A stretch of 14,792 nt of DNA from Lentisphaeria bacterium (GCA_017623265.1 JAGAPM010000125.1:1-14792); one strand, 5' to 3'. Shown: positions 1-6,342, numbered from the stretch's first letter. The notes: a model not told the origin generated them from the letters alone. Translations and numbers: made by a program.

Positions 1-2
1 CC

Positions 3-662
3 CTCACGAGCATCACAATTCCAGACAGTGTTACCAGCATCGGGCATGGCGCGTTTTCCGGCTGCAGAGCCCTCTCAAGCATCACGATCCCGGACAGTGT
101 TACCAGCATTGGGAGTGGCGCGTTTGAAGACTGCTCTTCCCTCTCAAGCATCACGATCCCGGACAGTGTGACAAGCATTGGAAATTATGCATTTCGGGGG
201 TGCCGATCCCTTTCGAGTATCACAATTCCAGACGGCGTAACAAATATTGGGTATATGGCATTTGCGAACTGCACCGCCCTCACAAGCATCACAATCCCAG
301 ACAGTGTTACCAGCATCGGATATAATGCGTTTGCAGGCTGCTCTTCCCTCACGAGCATCACAATCCCAGACAGTGTTACCAGCATCGAATATTGTGCGTT
401 TTTAAACTGCTCCTCCCTCACGAGTATCACGATTCCGGACAGTGTGACAAGCATTGGATATGCTACATTTAAGGGGTGTCGATCCCTTTCGAGCATCACG
501 ATCCCTGACAGCGTAACAAGCATAAGTGACAGTGTATTTCAGGGGTGCAGTAATTTGAAAACGCTTACCATTCCCAAACATTTTACAATTTCGCATGCGA
601 GGGCGAGGGCGTGGTTTGGTTCCGAAGTAATCCCTTCCGGCTGTAAAATCATACACAAGTAA
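3..662 (+). CDS. BspA-like leucine-rich repeat (LRR_5) protein, C-terminal part
   Basis: This is the end of a longer gene whose start lies outside the window; the frame is open from base 3 and stops at TAA 660-662. The visible 219 residues hold eight full copies of a 23-residue repeat of the form IPDSVTSIGxxAFxGCxSLxSIT. They are followed by a non-repeat tail of about 30 residues rich in basic and aromatic residues, ending GCKIIHK. The 23-residue period with the I-P-x-x-V-x-x-I-G-x-x-A-F-x-x-C core is typical of the BspA/TpLRR (LRR_5) family. Members are usually exported proteins of host-associated bacteria and protists, implicated in adhesion. No sortase motif, membrane anchor or recognisable sorting domain is seen in the tail, so how it is exported or attached cannot be judged. 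The family call is secure; the binding partner is unknown. Confidence 0.9.
   Translation, partial: LTSITIPDSVTSIGHGAFSGCRALSSITIPDSVTSIGSGAFEDCSSLSSITIPDSVTSIGNYAFRGCRSLSSITIPDGVTNIGYMAFANCTALTSITIPDSVTSIGYNAFAGCSSLTSITIPDSVTSIEYCAFLNCSSLTSITIPDSVTSIGYATFKGCRSLSSITIPDSVTSISDSVFQGCSNLKTLTIPKHFTISHARARAWFGSEVIPSGCKIIHK
18..569 (+). repeat. Eight tandem 69-bp repeats encoding LRR units
   Basis: The 69-bp units begin at 18, 87, 156, 225, 294, 363, 432 and 501, each encoding one 23-residue LRR. Long parts of neighbouring units are nearly identical even at synonymous sites, for example the stretch encoding IPDSVTSI. Divergence is concentrated in the codons for the variable positions after SIG and around the GC pair. 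The array extends beyond the left edge. Such similarity points to recent duplication or gene conversion between units. Confidence 0.92.
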
Positions 663-697
663 AGGATATTCCGGCGTTGTTTTATCAGGGACCGGGT

Positions 698-725
698 TTG
701 CTTTTTGGAAAAAGTATGATATATT
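698..725 (+). promoter_or_regulatory. Possible sigma70-type promoter for the TM1266-like gene and hydG
   Basis: TTGCTT at 698-703 is followed after 16 bp by TATATT at 720-725, within the AT-rich part of the 663-900 gap. The -10 is good and the -35 is weak. It is the best candidate I see upstream of 901, leaving a 5' leader of about 170 nt. The leader contains a GC-rich short inverted repeat around 743-757 (CCGGG-tccg-CCCGG). Confidence 0.3.
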
Positions 726-900
726 AATACTCAAGTCGGCGTTGCCGGGTCCGCCCGGGACAATGATGAAGCAAAAAATCTTTCAACCTTCTTGAACGGA
801 ATCCCGGACCGATGGCACACTGCCGGAGGCAAAGGTCACCGGAGAAAAGTCGGTCTCAAGCCTGCTGTTTTCCGTTGTCTCCCGGGTGGAGGAAGCAAAT

Positions 901-1164
901 ATGGAAACGGAAGCAGAAAACCGCATTGCGCTGGCGGGGATCATTGTGGAAGATCCGGCGGCAGCCAATGAAGTCAACCGCATCCTGCACGATTTCTCCC
1001 AATGGATCGTGGGCAGAATGGGGATCCCCTACCGCAGCCGCGGTGTCAGCATCATCAGTGTTGTTCTTGACGCACCCCAGCCGGTGTTGAGTTCGCTCTC
1101 CGGCAAACTGGGCATGGTGGATGGCGTCAGTGTCAAGACCGTCTGTTCCAAAGCAAACAAGTGA
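901..1164 (+). CDS. TM1266-family small regulator associated with [FeFe] hydrogenase
   Basis: This encodes an 87-residue protein with the sequence features of the TM1266 (iron-only hydrogenase system putative regulator) family. It has an ACT-like alpha/beta core with the family blocks GRMGIPYRSRGVSIISVVLDA (in part, residues 38-58) and LSGKLGMVDGVSVKT (66-80). The ATG at 901 is chosen because GGAGG at 888-892 lies 8 nt upstream; a GTG at 886 would sit on that ribosome binding site. Family members are about 80 residues long and are commonly encoded next to hydG or other H-cluster maturation genes; a ligand-binding regulatory role is presumed but not established. Here hydG follows after 24 bp and the two are surely co-transcribed. 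There is no DNA-binding domain beyond the ACT-like fold, so direct DNA binding should not be assumed. Confidence 0.85.
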   Translation: METEAENRIALAGIIVEDPAAANEVNRILHDFSQWIVGRMGIPYRSRGVSIISVVLDAPQPVLSSLSGKLGMVDGVSVKTVCSKANK

Positions 1165-1188
1165 TCAAAATCCAACAGGAGTTTTAAT

Positions 1189-2604
1189 ATGTACGACCCG
1201 AAATCAAGCAAAGCGGAAGAATTCATCTGCCATGAGGAAATTCTGGATACCCTCGCCTTCGCGGAAACGAAGAAACAGGATAAGGAATATATCGACAGCA
1301 TCATCACCAAAGCCGAACAGTGCAAAGGTCTGACCCACCGGGAGGCACTGGTGCTGCTGGACTGCGAACTGCCGGAGGAAAACGAACGGATCTTTGCCCT
1401 GGCAAAGCGGATCAAACAGGAGATCTACGGCAACCGGATCGTGATGTTTGCGCCGCTGTACCTCTCCAATTATTGCGTCAACGGCTGCCTGTACTGTCCT
1501 TATCATTATAAGAATAAACATATCCCCCGCAAAAAACTGACGCAGGAGGAGATCCGGGCGGAGGTGATCGCTCTTCAGGACATGGGCCACAAGCGTCTGG
1601 CGCTGGAAATGGGGGAAGACCCGGTCAACAATCCCATCGAGTACATGCTGGAAAGCATCAAAACGATCTACTCCATCAAACATAAAAACGGAGCGATCCG
1701 CCGGGTCAATGTGAACATCGCCGCCACCACCGTGGAAAACTACCGGAAACTGAAGGATGCCGGGATCGGAACTTACATCCTGTTTCAGGAGACTTATAAT
1801 AAAAAGGAATATGAGCGGCTGCATCCCACTGGTCCGAAGCACGACTACGCATGGCACACGGAAGCCATGGACCGCGCTATGGACGGCGGGATCGATGATG
1901 TAGGCTGCGGCGTTCTTTACGGGCTCGGAACCTATCGCTACGATTTTGTGGGACAGCTCATGCACGCGGAACATCTGGAAGCCGCCAAGGGGGTGGGCCC
2001 CCATACCATCAGCGTCCCCCGGATCCGTCCGGCAGATGACATTGATGCCAAGGATTTCCCCGATGCCCTCAGCGATGACATTTTTGAAAAACTGGTTGCC
2101 GTTCTGCGGATCGCCGTTCCTTACACAGGGATCATCATCTCCACCCGGGAAAGCCGGAAGGCACGGGAACGGGTGCTGGCGGTGGGTGTCTCCCAGATCA
2201 GCGGCGGATCCCGTACCAGCGTGGGCGGTTACACCACCGAAGAACGGCACGATGAAACAGCGCAGTTCGATATCAGCGACACCCGGACGCTGGATGAAGT
2301 GGTGAACTGGCTGCTGAAGTTGGGCTATATTCCTTCTTTCTGTACCGCATGCTATCGGGAAGGACGGACCGGAGACCGGTTCATGCAGCTGGCAAAAAAC
2401 GGTCAGATCGCCAACTGTTGTCTGCCAAACGCCCTGATGACTCTGAAGGAATATCTGGAAGATTACGCTGCTTCGGAAACCCAGATGCTGGGGGAAGATG
2501 TGATCCGGAAAGAAGTGGAAAGTATCAAATCGGACAAAGTCCGTTCCATTGCAAAAGAATATCTGAAGGAACTGCACGACGGCAAACGGGACTTCCGTTT
2601 CTGA
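1189..2604 (+). CDS. hydG: [FeFe] hydrogenase H-cluster radical SAM maturase HydG
   Basis: HydG is a radical S-adenosylmethionine enzyme. It cleaves tyrosine to p-cresol and uses the dehydroglycine fragment to make the CO and CN ligands delivered as an iron-cysteine-carbonyl-cyanide synthon for the hydrogenase active site. The 471-residue product has the full family length. The SAM-cluster motif C-x3-C-x2-C is C96, C100, C103 (YCVNGCLYCPY). The C-terminal auxiliary-cluster motif C-x2-C-x22-C is C385, C388, C411 (FCTACYREGRTG then CLPNAL). These C-terminal cysteines separate HydG from its relative ThiH. The start has AGGAG at 1177-1181, 7 nt upstream. The TM1266-like gene precedes it by 24 bp. 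HydE, HydF and the hydrogenase itself are not in the window, so they must be encoded elsewhere. An extra cysteine, C410, sits next to C411. Confidence 0.97.
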   Translation: MYDPKSSKAEEFICHEEILDTLAFAETKKQDKEYIDSIITKAEQCKGLTHREALVLLDCELPEENERIFALAKRIKQEIYGNRIVMFAPLYLSNYCVNGCLYCPYHYKNKHIPRKKLTQEEIRAEVIALQDMGHKRLALEMGEDPVNNPIEYMLESIKTIYSIKHKNGAIRRVNVNIAATTVENYRKLKDAGIGTYILFQETYNKKEYERLHPTGPKHDYAWHTEAMDRAMDGGIDDVGCGVLYGLGTYRYDFVGQLMHAEHLEAAKGVGPHTISVPRIRPADDIDAKDFPDALSDDIFEKLVAVLRIAVPYTGIIISTRESRKARERVLAVGVSQISGGSRTSVGGYTTEERHDETAQFDISDTRTLDEVVNWLLKLGYIPSFCTACYREGRTGDRFMQLAKNGQIANCCLPNALMTLKEYLEDYAASETQMLGEDVIRKEVESIKSDKVRSIAKEYLKELHDGKRDFRF

Positions 2605-2613
2605 TCGGGAGAT

Positions 2614-2651
2614 GCAAAAAAATAAAAAAAAATATTTTTTGCAATTTTTTT
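2614..2651 (+). terminator. AT-rich terminator-like hairpin after hydG
   Basis: GCAAAAAA (2614-2621) can pair with TTTTTTGC (2635-2642) around an A-rich loop, followed by AA and a run of seven T (2645-2651). The stem is weak, being only two G-C pairs closed by A-T pairs. The position just after hydG and the T-run still suggest an intrinsic terminator. Confidence 0.5.
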
Positions 2652-2662
2652 CAGACTTTGAT

Positions 2663-2690
2663 TTGCAAAACAGAAAAACGGTGATAAATT
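2663..2690 (+). promoter_or_regulatory. Candidate sigma70-type promoter of the rpmJ-rplQ operon
   Basis: TTGCAA (2663-2668) and TAAATT (2685-2690) are spaced 16 bp apart, inside the AT-rich gap between hydG and rpmJ. The same two hexamers with the same spacing occur at 5860-5887. The resulting leader is about 145 nt and contains a hairpin (CCCGTA 2769-2774 with TACGGG 2787-2792). Confidence 0.4.
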
Positions 2691-2768
2691 ATTAGTTCCG
2701 AGCGTTATCATCAGGAAACGTGGACCCTGTTGATCATTCCAAGCGCTGCGGAAAAAGTAAAGAATGAA

Positions 2769-2792
2769 CCCGTAATCTATCGAAAATACGGG
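2769..2792 (+). promoter_or_regulatory. Leader hairpin upstream of rpmJ
   Basis: CCCGTA (2769-2774) and TACGGG (2787-2792) form a 6-bp stem with a 12-nt loop in the untranslated leader. It is followed by the T/G-rich stretch TCGTTTGTTGT, not by a clean T-run. It could be an attenuator, an autoregulatory protein-binding site, or incidental. Only the pairing itself is seen. Confidence 0.25.
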
Positions 2793-2841
2793 GTCGTTTG
2801 TTGTAAAAACAGTCAAAAACATTAAGAAGAATGAGGCTGAC

Positions 2842-2955
2842 ATGAAAGTTACGTCGTCGATCAAACGCAGGTGCGAATCCTGTCAGATCATCAAAAGAAA
2901 AGGCGTGATCCGGGTGGTTTGCACCAATCCGCGCCACAAACAGAAACAAGGCTAA
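2842..2955 (+). CDS. rpmJ: 50S ribosomal protein L36
   Basis: This 37-residue protein starts MKVTSSIKRRCESC. It is the smallest protein of the large ribosomal subunit and stabilises 23S rRNA near the peptidyl transferase region. It carries the complete zinc-ribbon ligand set C11, C14, C27 and H32 (C-x2-C-x12-C-x4-H), so it is the zinc-binding form. The length matches the family. GAGG at 2833-2836 lies 5 nt before the ATG. It is the first gene of the visible ribosomal string; rpsM begins 15 bp after its TAA. Confidence 0.97.
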   Translation: MKVTSSIKRRCESCQIIKRKGVIRVVCTNPRHKQKQG

Positions 2956-2970
2956 TCGGAGAATCGCAAG

Positions 2971-3420
2971 ATGCCCAGAATTTTAGGTGTAGACATTCCG
3001 GTCAACAAGCGTGTTACTTACGCGCTCCAGACGATTTATGGTATCGGCCCCGCAATTGCCGCTGAAATTGTTGAAAGAGCAAAGATCGATCCGCAGATCA
3101 AAGCAAGCGAACTGACGGACGAAAACATTGCTGCGATTACCGTTCTGCTTCAGAACGATTACACGGTTGAAGGTGACCTGCGCCGTGAACTGGTGACGAA
3201 CATCCGTCGTCTCCAGATCATCAACAGCTACCGTGGCATGCGCCACAAAAAGGGTCTCCCCTGCCGTGGTCAGCGTACCCGCACGAACGCCCGTACGAGA
3301 AAAGGTAAGAAGATCACCGTCGGTGCTATCCGTGACAAAACTCAGCGTCGTGTTGCAGCGTCCGCAGCGGATGCAAAGGCAGCAGGAGCCGCTCCGGCTC
3401 AGGGCGCCAAGAAGAAGTGA
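2971..3420 (+). CDS. rpsM: 30S ribosomal protein S13
   Basis: S13 sits at the head of the small subunit, contacting 16S rRNA, the P-site tRNA and the inter-subunit bridge to L5. The 149-residue product shows the family core from MPRILGVDIPVNKRVTYALQ, including the helix-hairpin-helix segment around YGIGPAIAAEIV. The conserved tail SYRGMRHKKGLPCRGQRT is followed by the TRTNARTRKG motif. It is longer than usual (about 120-125 residues) because of an alanine/lysine-rich C-terminal extension of about 25 residues ending GAKKK. GGAG at 2958-2961 precedes the ATG by 9 nt. Arginine is mostly CGT/CGC here, as expected for a highly expressed gene. Confidence 0.97.
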   Translation: MPRILGVDIPVNKRVTYALQTIYGIGPAIAAEIVERAKIDPQIKASELTDENIAAITVLLQNDYTVEGDLRRELVTNIRRLQIINSYRGMRHKKGLPCRGQRTRTNARTRKGKKITVGAIRDKTQRRVAASAADAKAAGAAPAQGAKKK

Positions 3421-3480
3421 TCTGGTTGACAGGTCACCCTTAAACGAGCAAAGATACTATCGAAAGGTTATCAAACGATT

Positions 3481-3930
3481 ATGGCTGAAGAAATCAAGGA
3501 AACCGCCGTTGAGGCACAGGCTCCTGCAGCAGAAACCGCTGCTCCTGCCGCTGCTGAAACGAAGCGTAAAAAATCCGGCAGATATGTTCCGTCCGGAATC
3601 GCCTATGTTCAGGCGTCGTTCAACAATACGAAAGTCACTTTCACCGACCTGCACGGCAACGTTCTGAGCTGGTCCACCGGTGGTAAGAACGGCTTCAAAG
3701 GCTCCCGCAAGAGTACTGCTTACGCAGCACAGGTTGTGGCAGCTGATGCTGCGAAGAAAGCAGAAGCCCTCGGCATGAAGGAAGTGGAAGTCCGCATCAA
3801 AGGTCCCGGCGCTGGTCGTGAATCTGCTGTCAGAGGCATTGCTTCTGTCGGCATGGAAGTGATTGCCATTAAGGATATCACTCCGGTTCCGCACAACGGC
3901 TGCAGACCGCCGAAGCGTCGTCGTGTCTGA
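3481..3930 (+). CDS. rpsK: 30S ribosomal protein S11
   Basis: S11 lies on the platform of the small subunit and helps shape the mRNA exit and E-site region. The protein is 149 residues. From about residue 30 it follows the family closely: GIAYVQASFNNTKVTFTD, GNVLSWSTGGKNGFKGSRKSTAYAAQ (in part), the loop KGPGAGRESAVRGI, and the end DITPVPHNGCRPPKRRRV. The first 25-30 residues are an acidic/alanine-rich low-complexity extension ending in a KRKK basic patch. A start further in is not available, since no ATG, GTG or TTG sits just before the core. The nearest purine-rich site, AAAGG at 3463-3467, lies 13 nt upstream, so the ribosome binding site is weak or unusually far. It follows rpsM by 60 bp. 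Confidence 0.96.
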   Translation: MAEEIKETAVEAQAPAAETAAPAAAETKRKKSGRYVPSGIAYVQASFNNTKVTFTDLHGNVLSWSTGGKNGFKGSRKSTAYAAQVVAADAAKKAEALGMKEVEVRIKGPGAGRESAVRGIASVGMEVIAIKDITPVPHNGCRPPKRRRV

Positions 3931-3937
3931 TATATAA

Positions 3938-3978
3938 CCGGACCGCTTGACCTATTCTTTGATGAAGGAGCGGTTCGG
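3938..3978 (+). promoter_or_regulatory. Stable hairpin between rpsK and rpoA
   Basis: CCGGACCGCT (3938-3947) pairs with AGCGGTTCGG (3969-3978) over 10 bp, including one G-U, around a 21-nt loop. No T-run follows, so it is not a classical terminator. It sits in the 95-bp gap where many bacteria have rpsD. It could protect or process the mRNA, act as a weak attenuator, or bind a ribosomal protein. Confidence 0.4.
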
Positions 3979-4025
3979 AACATATCCGTGCTAAGATTAA
4001 ACTAACAATCCGGAGGATTATACAA

Positions 4026-5051
4026 ATGGCTGCTGCATCCAATTTCCCGATGCCCCAATCCATTGTGATGGACAAGGCGACTGCTACTGACAAATATGCG
4101 AAGTTTGTTGCTGCCCCGTTCCAGAGTGGTTTTGGTCACACGGTCGGCAATGCGTTGCGCCGGGTGCTTCACTCCTCGCTGGAAGGAGCTGCGATCTCTG
4201 CGGTCCGCATTGCGGGCACCACGCATGAATTTGCTTCTTTGCCGAGCGTTGTGGAAGATGTGACTCAGATCATTTTGAATCTGAAGAAAATTAAACTGAA
4301 TCTGAATTCAGATCAGCCCAAGACACTTGAGATCCGTAAGAAGAAAGCCGGTCCTGTGCTGGCAGCGGACATCATCAGTGATGGCACTGTTGAAATCCTG
4401 AATCCGGATCAACTGATCTGCACGCTGGACAAAGATGTTCCGTTCAGTGCAGAGATTGAAATTGCCAAAGGCAGAGGCTGGTGTCCTGCCGAGCGCAACA
4501 AGCGCCCGGATCACCCGCTGGGAACGATCTGCGTGGACTGCCTGTTCAGCCCTGTGACGCATGTGAGCTACAAGGTCGGTGCGGCACGCGTCGGTGAAGA
4601 AACCGAAATGGACAGTCTGACGCTTGAGATTGAAACTGACGGCAGAATTTCGCCGAAAGATGCTCTTGAAAAGGCAGCGAAGATCCTGAAGGATCATCTG
4701 AAGCCGTTCCTGGGCGCTCAGGCCGGGGAAGGCGATGCTCTCTCCAACATCAGCGAAGAAGAACAGAAGATGTTCAAACAGCTGACGCAGGATGTGGAAG
4801 TGCTTGATCTTTCCGTCCGTGCGATGAACTGCCTGAACAATGCGGGGATCAAACTTCTGGGCGATCTCTGCATGAAGAGCGAATCCCGTATGCTCAAGTA
4901 CCGCAACTTTGGTAAGAAGTCTCTGGATGAGATCAAAGAAAAACTCGCGGACCTGAATCTTTCGCTGGGCATGACCTTCAGCGAAGAACTTTCCAATGCA
5001 ATCCTGGCAGAGGCGGAACGCGCCAAAGCCGTTAAGAAGGAGGAGGCGTAA
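4026..5051 (+). CDS. rpoA: DNA-directed RNA polymerase subunit alpha
   Basis: The alpha subunit dimerises to scaffold RNA polymerase assembly; its C-terminal domain touches UP elements and activators. The 341-residue product has both domains. The N-terminal assembly domain runs from about 20 to 235, with the conserved KYAKFVAAPFQSGFGHTVGNALRR region (residues 23-46, in part) and LPSVVEDVTQIILNLK. The C-terminal helix-hairpin-helix domain runs from about 258 to 320, with LDLSVRAMNCLNNAGI, LKYRNFGKKSLDEIKEKL and LSLGM. The length is normal. GGAGG at 4012-4016 lies 9 nt before the ATG. Its last codons contain the AGGAGG ribosome binding site of rplQ, so the two are translationally close. A Lys/Glu/Ala-rich tail ends the protein. 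Confidence 0.98.
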   Translation: MAAASNFPMPQSIVMDKATATDKYAKFVAAPFQSGFGHTVGNALRRVLHSSLEGAAISAVRIAGTTHEFASLPSVVEDVTQIILNLKKIKLNLNSDQPKTLEIRKKKAGPVLAADIISDGTVEILNPDQLICTLDKDVPFSAEIEIAKGRGWCPAERNKRPDHPLGTICVDCLFSPVTHVSYKVGAARVGEETEMDSLTLEIETDGRISPKDALEKAAKILKDHLKPFLGAQAGEGDALSNISEEEQKMFKQLTQDVEVLDLSVRAMNCLNNAGIKLLGDLCMKSESRMLKYRNFGKKSLDEIKEKLADLNLSLGMTFSEELSNAILAEAERAKAVKKEEA

Positions 5052-5055
5052 TCCC

Positions 5056-5469
5056 ATGCGTCACAAGAAACATACAGCGAAACTGAACCGCAACTGCGGT
5101 CATCGTAAAGCCATGCTGGTGAACCTGGCATGCAGCCTGATCGAACACGATCAGATCAAGACCACGGTTGTCCGTGCGAAAGAACTGCGCCGTTTTGTTG
5201 AACGGCTGATCACCACCGCCAAGGGCGGCGATACCGTTCACCACCGTCAGCTTGCTTATGCAACGCTGAAGATCAATACTCCGATGGAAAAGGTTCAGAC
5301 CAAGAAGATGGTTCTGGACAAGCTTTTCACGGATCTTGCTCTGCGTTTTGCAAAGCGCCCCGGCGGTTACACCCGCATCATCCGCCTTGCACACCGTCTT
5401 GGTGACGGCGCCCAGATGTGCCTGATCCAGTTTGTGGAAGCGGACGCAGCAGAAGCAGCGGCTGAATAA
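5056..5469 (+). CDS. rplQ: 50S ribosomal protein L17
   Basis: L17 is a large-subunit protein near the polypeptide exit tunnel region. The 137-residue product begins MRHKKHTAKLNRNCGHRKAM and continues with the family segments NLACSLIEHDQIKTT, RAKELRRFVERLITTAK and GGYTRIIRLAHRLGDGA. The ATG at 5056 is chosen because AGGAGG at 5041-5046 (inside the end of rpoA) is 9 nt upstream and the family starts exactly here; an in-frame upstream start at 4996 inside rpoA is not credible. It begins 4 bp after the rpoA stop. The end is a short acidic/alanine tail (ADAAEAAAE). It is the last ribosomal gene of the string and is followed by a terminator hairpin. Confidence 0.97.
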   Translation: MRHKKHTAKLNRNCGHRKAMLVNLACSLIEHDQIKTTVVRAKELRRFVERLITTAKGGDTVHHRQLAYATLKINTPMEKVQTKKMVLDKLFTDLALRFAKRPGGYTRIIRLAHRLGDGAQMCLIQFVEADAAEAAAE

Positions 5470-5492
5470 GCCACTTCATTCTTTCAGACTGC

Positions 5493-5527
5493 AAAGCGCG
5501 GAGTCCGATGAGGGCTTCGCGCTTTTT
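5493..5527 (+). terminator. Terminator of the ribosomal operon
   Basis: AAAGCGCG (5493-5500) and CGCGCTTT (5518-5525) form a perfect 8-bp stem, with five T at 5523-5527 partly inside the stem. It lies 24 bp after the rplQ stop. The T-run is short, so some read-through into the small membrane-protein gene at 5550 is possible. Confidence 0.65.
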
Positions 5528-5549
5528 CTGTTACAAAAAGGAAAACGGA

Positions 5550-5831
5550 ATGCGGCTTCTATTCACGATCATCGTATTGAACCTGGTATTGATCCCCCTG
5601 TTCTGGCTGCTGCCGACGATTTACCGGATCCATGCTTATACCGTCACTGCAATCACAGATGCGGTCTTGTACATCCTGTTGACGATTCTGTTTTTTATCC
5701 GTCTTCATCGCAGCTCCAGAGATGCGGAATCCGGCATGACATTGCGATTTGTATTTTTACAGCTGTTGCTTCTGTTCAGTCTTTTTCTCTTTAAGCTCTC
5801 CGGCTTTTTACTGCTGAAGCACATTATCTAA
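5550..5831 (+). CDS. Small hydrophobic membrane protein, function unknown
   Basis: I do not recognise a family for this 93-residue protein. It is very hydrophobic, with three likely membrane segments: about 3-22 (LLFTIIVLNLVLIPLFWLLP), 31-51 and 63-88. A short polar loop RLHRSSRDAESG lies between the second and third. The ATG at 5550 has AAGGA at 5538-5542, 7 nt upstream. The in-frame upstream ATG at 5508 would put the start inside the terminator hairpin and add a polar leader with two cysteines, so it is rejected. The gene stands alone: a terminator precedes it and the next gene has its own promoter-like sequences. It may be transcribed by read-through from the ribosomal operon. The coding call rests on the good ribosome binding site and the coherent membrane pattern. 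Confidence 0.6.
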   Translation: MRLLFTIIVLNLVLIPLFWLLPTIYRIHAYTVTAITDAVLYILLTILFFIRLHRSSRDAESGMTLRFVFLQLLLLFSLFLFKLSGFLLLKHII

Positions 5832-5849
5832 AAAAAAGCCACTTTTTTT
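5831..5849 (+). terminator. A/T hairpin with T-run after the 93-residue membrane protein gene
   Basis: Seven A and a G (5831-5838), a CCA loop, then C and seven T (5842-5849) can form an 8-bp stem directly after the TAA at 5829-5831. The stem is almost all A-T and the loop is only three bases, so this is a weak terminator candidate. Confidence 0.3.
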
Positions 5850-5855
5850 GCCAAA

Positions 5856-5887
5856 TGGCTTGCAAACTGCAATTTTTGCGCTAAATT
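5856..5887 (+). promoter_or_regulatory. Promoter region of the DUF805-like gene: overlapping sigma70-like and sigma54-like elements
   Basis: TTGCAA (5860-5865) and TAAATT (5882-5887) are spaced 16 bp, the same elements and spacing as before rpmJ. Overlapping them is TGGCTTGCAAACTGCA (5856-5871), with GG and GC exactly 12 bp apart as in sigma54 promoters, but it lacks part of both consensus blocks. The sigma70 reading is favoured; the other is a possibility only. Confidence 0.35.
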
Positions 5888-5942
5888 TTCCCTGTGACAA
5901 AAAAACAATGTTTTACTAACCCCCTCACATAAGGAGTAAAAA

Positions 5943-6320
5943 ATGGATATTGCATCTTATTGCAAGGAAACTCTGGATCAACTTCCGCAGAACTGGAATG
6001 AAGTTGTGGCTGAATATAAGGAGGCTGCAGCAGGAAAAGAGATCGGAGGCATTCTGCAGGATTGGATTGAAATTCTCAAAAAAGATTATCTGAACTTTGA
6101 CGGCACCGTCAGCCGTAAAGATTATGCGTATTATTTTCTGCCGGCATTCATTGTCTGCCTGATTCCGGTCATCGGACCTCTTGCGCTGCTTCTCCCGAAC
6201 ATTGGTTTCGGCATCCGGCGTCTGCGTGACCTGAACCTTCCGATCTGGCTGATCCTTCTTCCGGTCATTCCCGTGGTCGGCATGATTGCCTTGTTGCTTC
6301 TCTTTTTGAGAAACAAGTAA
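5943..6320 (+). CDS. DUF805-like inner membrane protein
   Basis: The protein has 125 residues. The N-terminal 45 residues are soluble, helical and mostly acidic. After them comes FDGTVSRKDYAYYFLPAF (about 53-70), matching the F-x-G-x-x-S-R-x-x-Y-W/Y start of DUF805 proteins such as YhaH. Two membrane stretches follow, about 65-84 and 100-122. Between them lies GFGIRRLRDLNLPIWL, corresponding to the family's R-R-L-H-D motif with the His replaced by Arg. DUF805 proteins are small inner-membrane proteins of unknown role. AAGGAG at 5931-5936 gives a strong ribosome binding site, 6 nt from the ATG. A strong terminator follows, so it is a single-gene unit. The family call is moderately sure; the divergent N-terminal region is unusual. 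Confidence 0.7.
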   Translation: MDIASYCKETLDQLPQNWNEVVAEYKEAAAGKEIGGILQDWIEILKKDYLNFDGTVSRKDYAYYFLPAFIVCLIPVIGPLALLLPNIGFGIRRLRDLNLPIWLILLPVIPVVGMIALLLLFLRNK

Positions 6321-6342
6321 AGATCGTTTACAGTTTTCTTTT

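Noticed and set aside
18..569. Regular repeats resembling a CRISPR array
   Set aside because: The 69-bp period is an exact multiple of three, the whole unit is coding, and there are no unique spacers; these are LRR units.
793..795. TGA upstream of the TM1266-like gene as a selenocysteine codon
   Set aside because: The frame before it is only ten codons with no ribosome binding site. Family members start at the position of the ATG at 901, and no Sec-type context or hairpin is evident.
813..830. TGGCAC before the TM1266-like gene as a sigma54 promoter
   Set aside because: No GC lies 12 bp after the GG, so the -12 element is missing.
1204..2577. 457-codon open frame on the minus strand
   Set aside because: Antisense shadow of hydG, which has all its cluster motifs.
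5508..5549. Upstream start for the 93-residue membrane protein
   Set aside because: The start would lie inside the terminator stem-loop, lacks a ribosome binding site, and adds an implausible polar leader.
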